A stretch of 64,000 nucleotides of DNA from Henricia sp. BOLD:AAB3569 (taxonomy: Eukaryota > Echinodermata > Asteroidea > Spinulosida > Echinasteridae): contig JBBELK010000387.1 in the NCBI GenBank assembly GCA_037783545.1, positions 2,653,501 through 2,717,500 of the forward strand, read 5' to 3'. Shown here in pieces: positions 63,931 to 64,000 of the stretch. The first letter of the stretch is position 1. The number at the start of each line of letters is the position of its first letter. The position numbers and the translations under genes were made by a program. The notes beneath the pieces were generated by a model, which saw nothing but the letters and a program-made list of their open reading frames with translations, made no database searches and was not told the DNA's origin.

Positions 63931-64000
63931 CATGTGTGTACAGTGCTGTGGACTAATTAGGATAACCTGCTATGCTTGGACAATTATATCTCTAAAAGTA

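Overview
The window is animal genomic DNA. It has spliced genes with GT-AG introns, long AT-rich non-coding stretches and a very heavy load of small transposable elements, many of them palindromic. The proteins encoded are animal-type (HS1BP3, N-acetylneuraminate lyase, kynureninase, an SLC16 transporter). A short TTAGGG run and the repeat style suggest a marine invertebrate, most likely a deuterostome such as an echinoderm. That assignment is inference; no single sequence here proves it.

Layout. 1-640: tails of two decayed retroelements (a LINE and a Penelope-like element). 6089-7346 (+): the last two coding exons of an HS1BP3 homologue. 7990-12790: a cluster of palindromic elements. 13159-16643 (+): a gene with an acidic low-complexity N-terminus and an integrase-type HHCC zinc-binding domain resembling KRBA2/GIN1-like integrase relatives. 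Its last recognised exon has a strong splice donor in phase with the first N-acetylneuraminate lyase (NPL) exon. 16989-22869 (+): NPL, reconstructed as 11 coding exons (312 residues). 26796-45735 (+): kynureninase (KYNU), 14 coding exons (520 residues), with the catalytic residues present. 48918-51274 (-): the C-terminal half of an SLC16-type monocarboxylate transporter carrying a stop codon and a frameshift. 51800-61640: a block of complex CRE-rich repeats. 62873-63664: a palindrome of about 790 bp.

The enzymes are housekeeping catabolic functions. NPL cleaves sialic acid to ManNAc and pyruvate. KYNU cleaves kynurenines to anthranilates and alanine. HS1BP3 is a PX and SH3-ligand adaptor. The SLC16 fragment would carry monocarboxylates or related substrates. 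The first three genes lie on the same strand and each appears to have its own transcription unit, except for the possible read-through from the HHCC gene into NPL.

Most of the rest is repeats. At least eight families of palindromic or TIR-bearing non-autonomous elements recur, often nested. There is a tRNA-derived repeat in four copies, a 69-bp hairpin minisatellite of about 35 units in KYNU intron 13, and a 120-bp minisatellite in KYNU intron 2. Exon boundaries were read by eye from splice consensus plus reading-phase continuity. Repeat borders are approximate.
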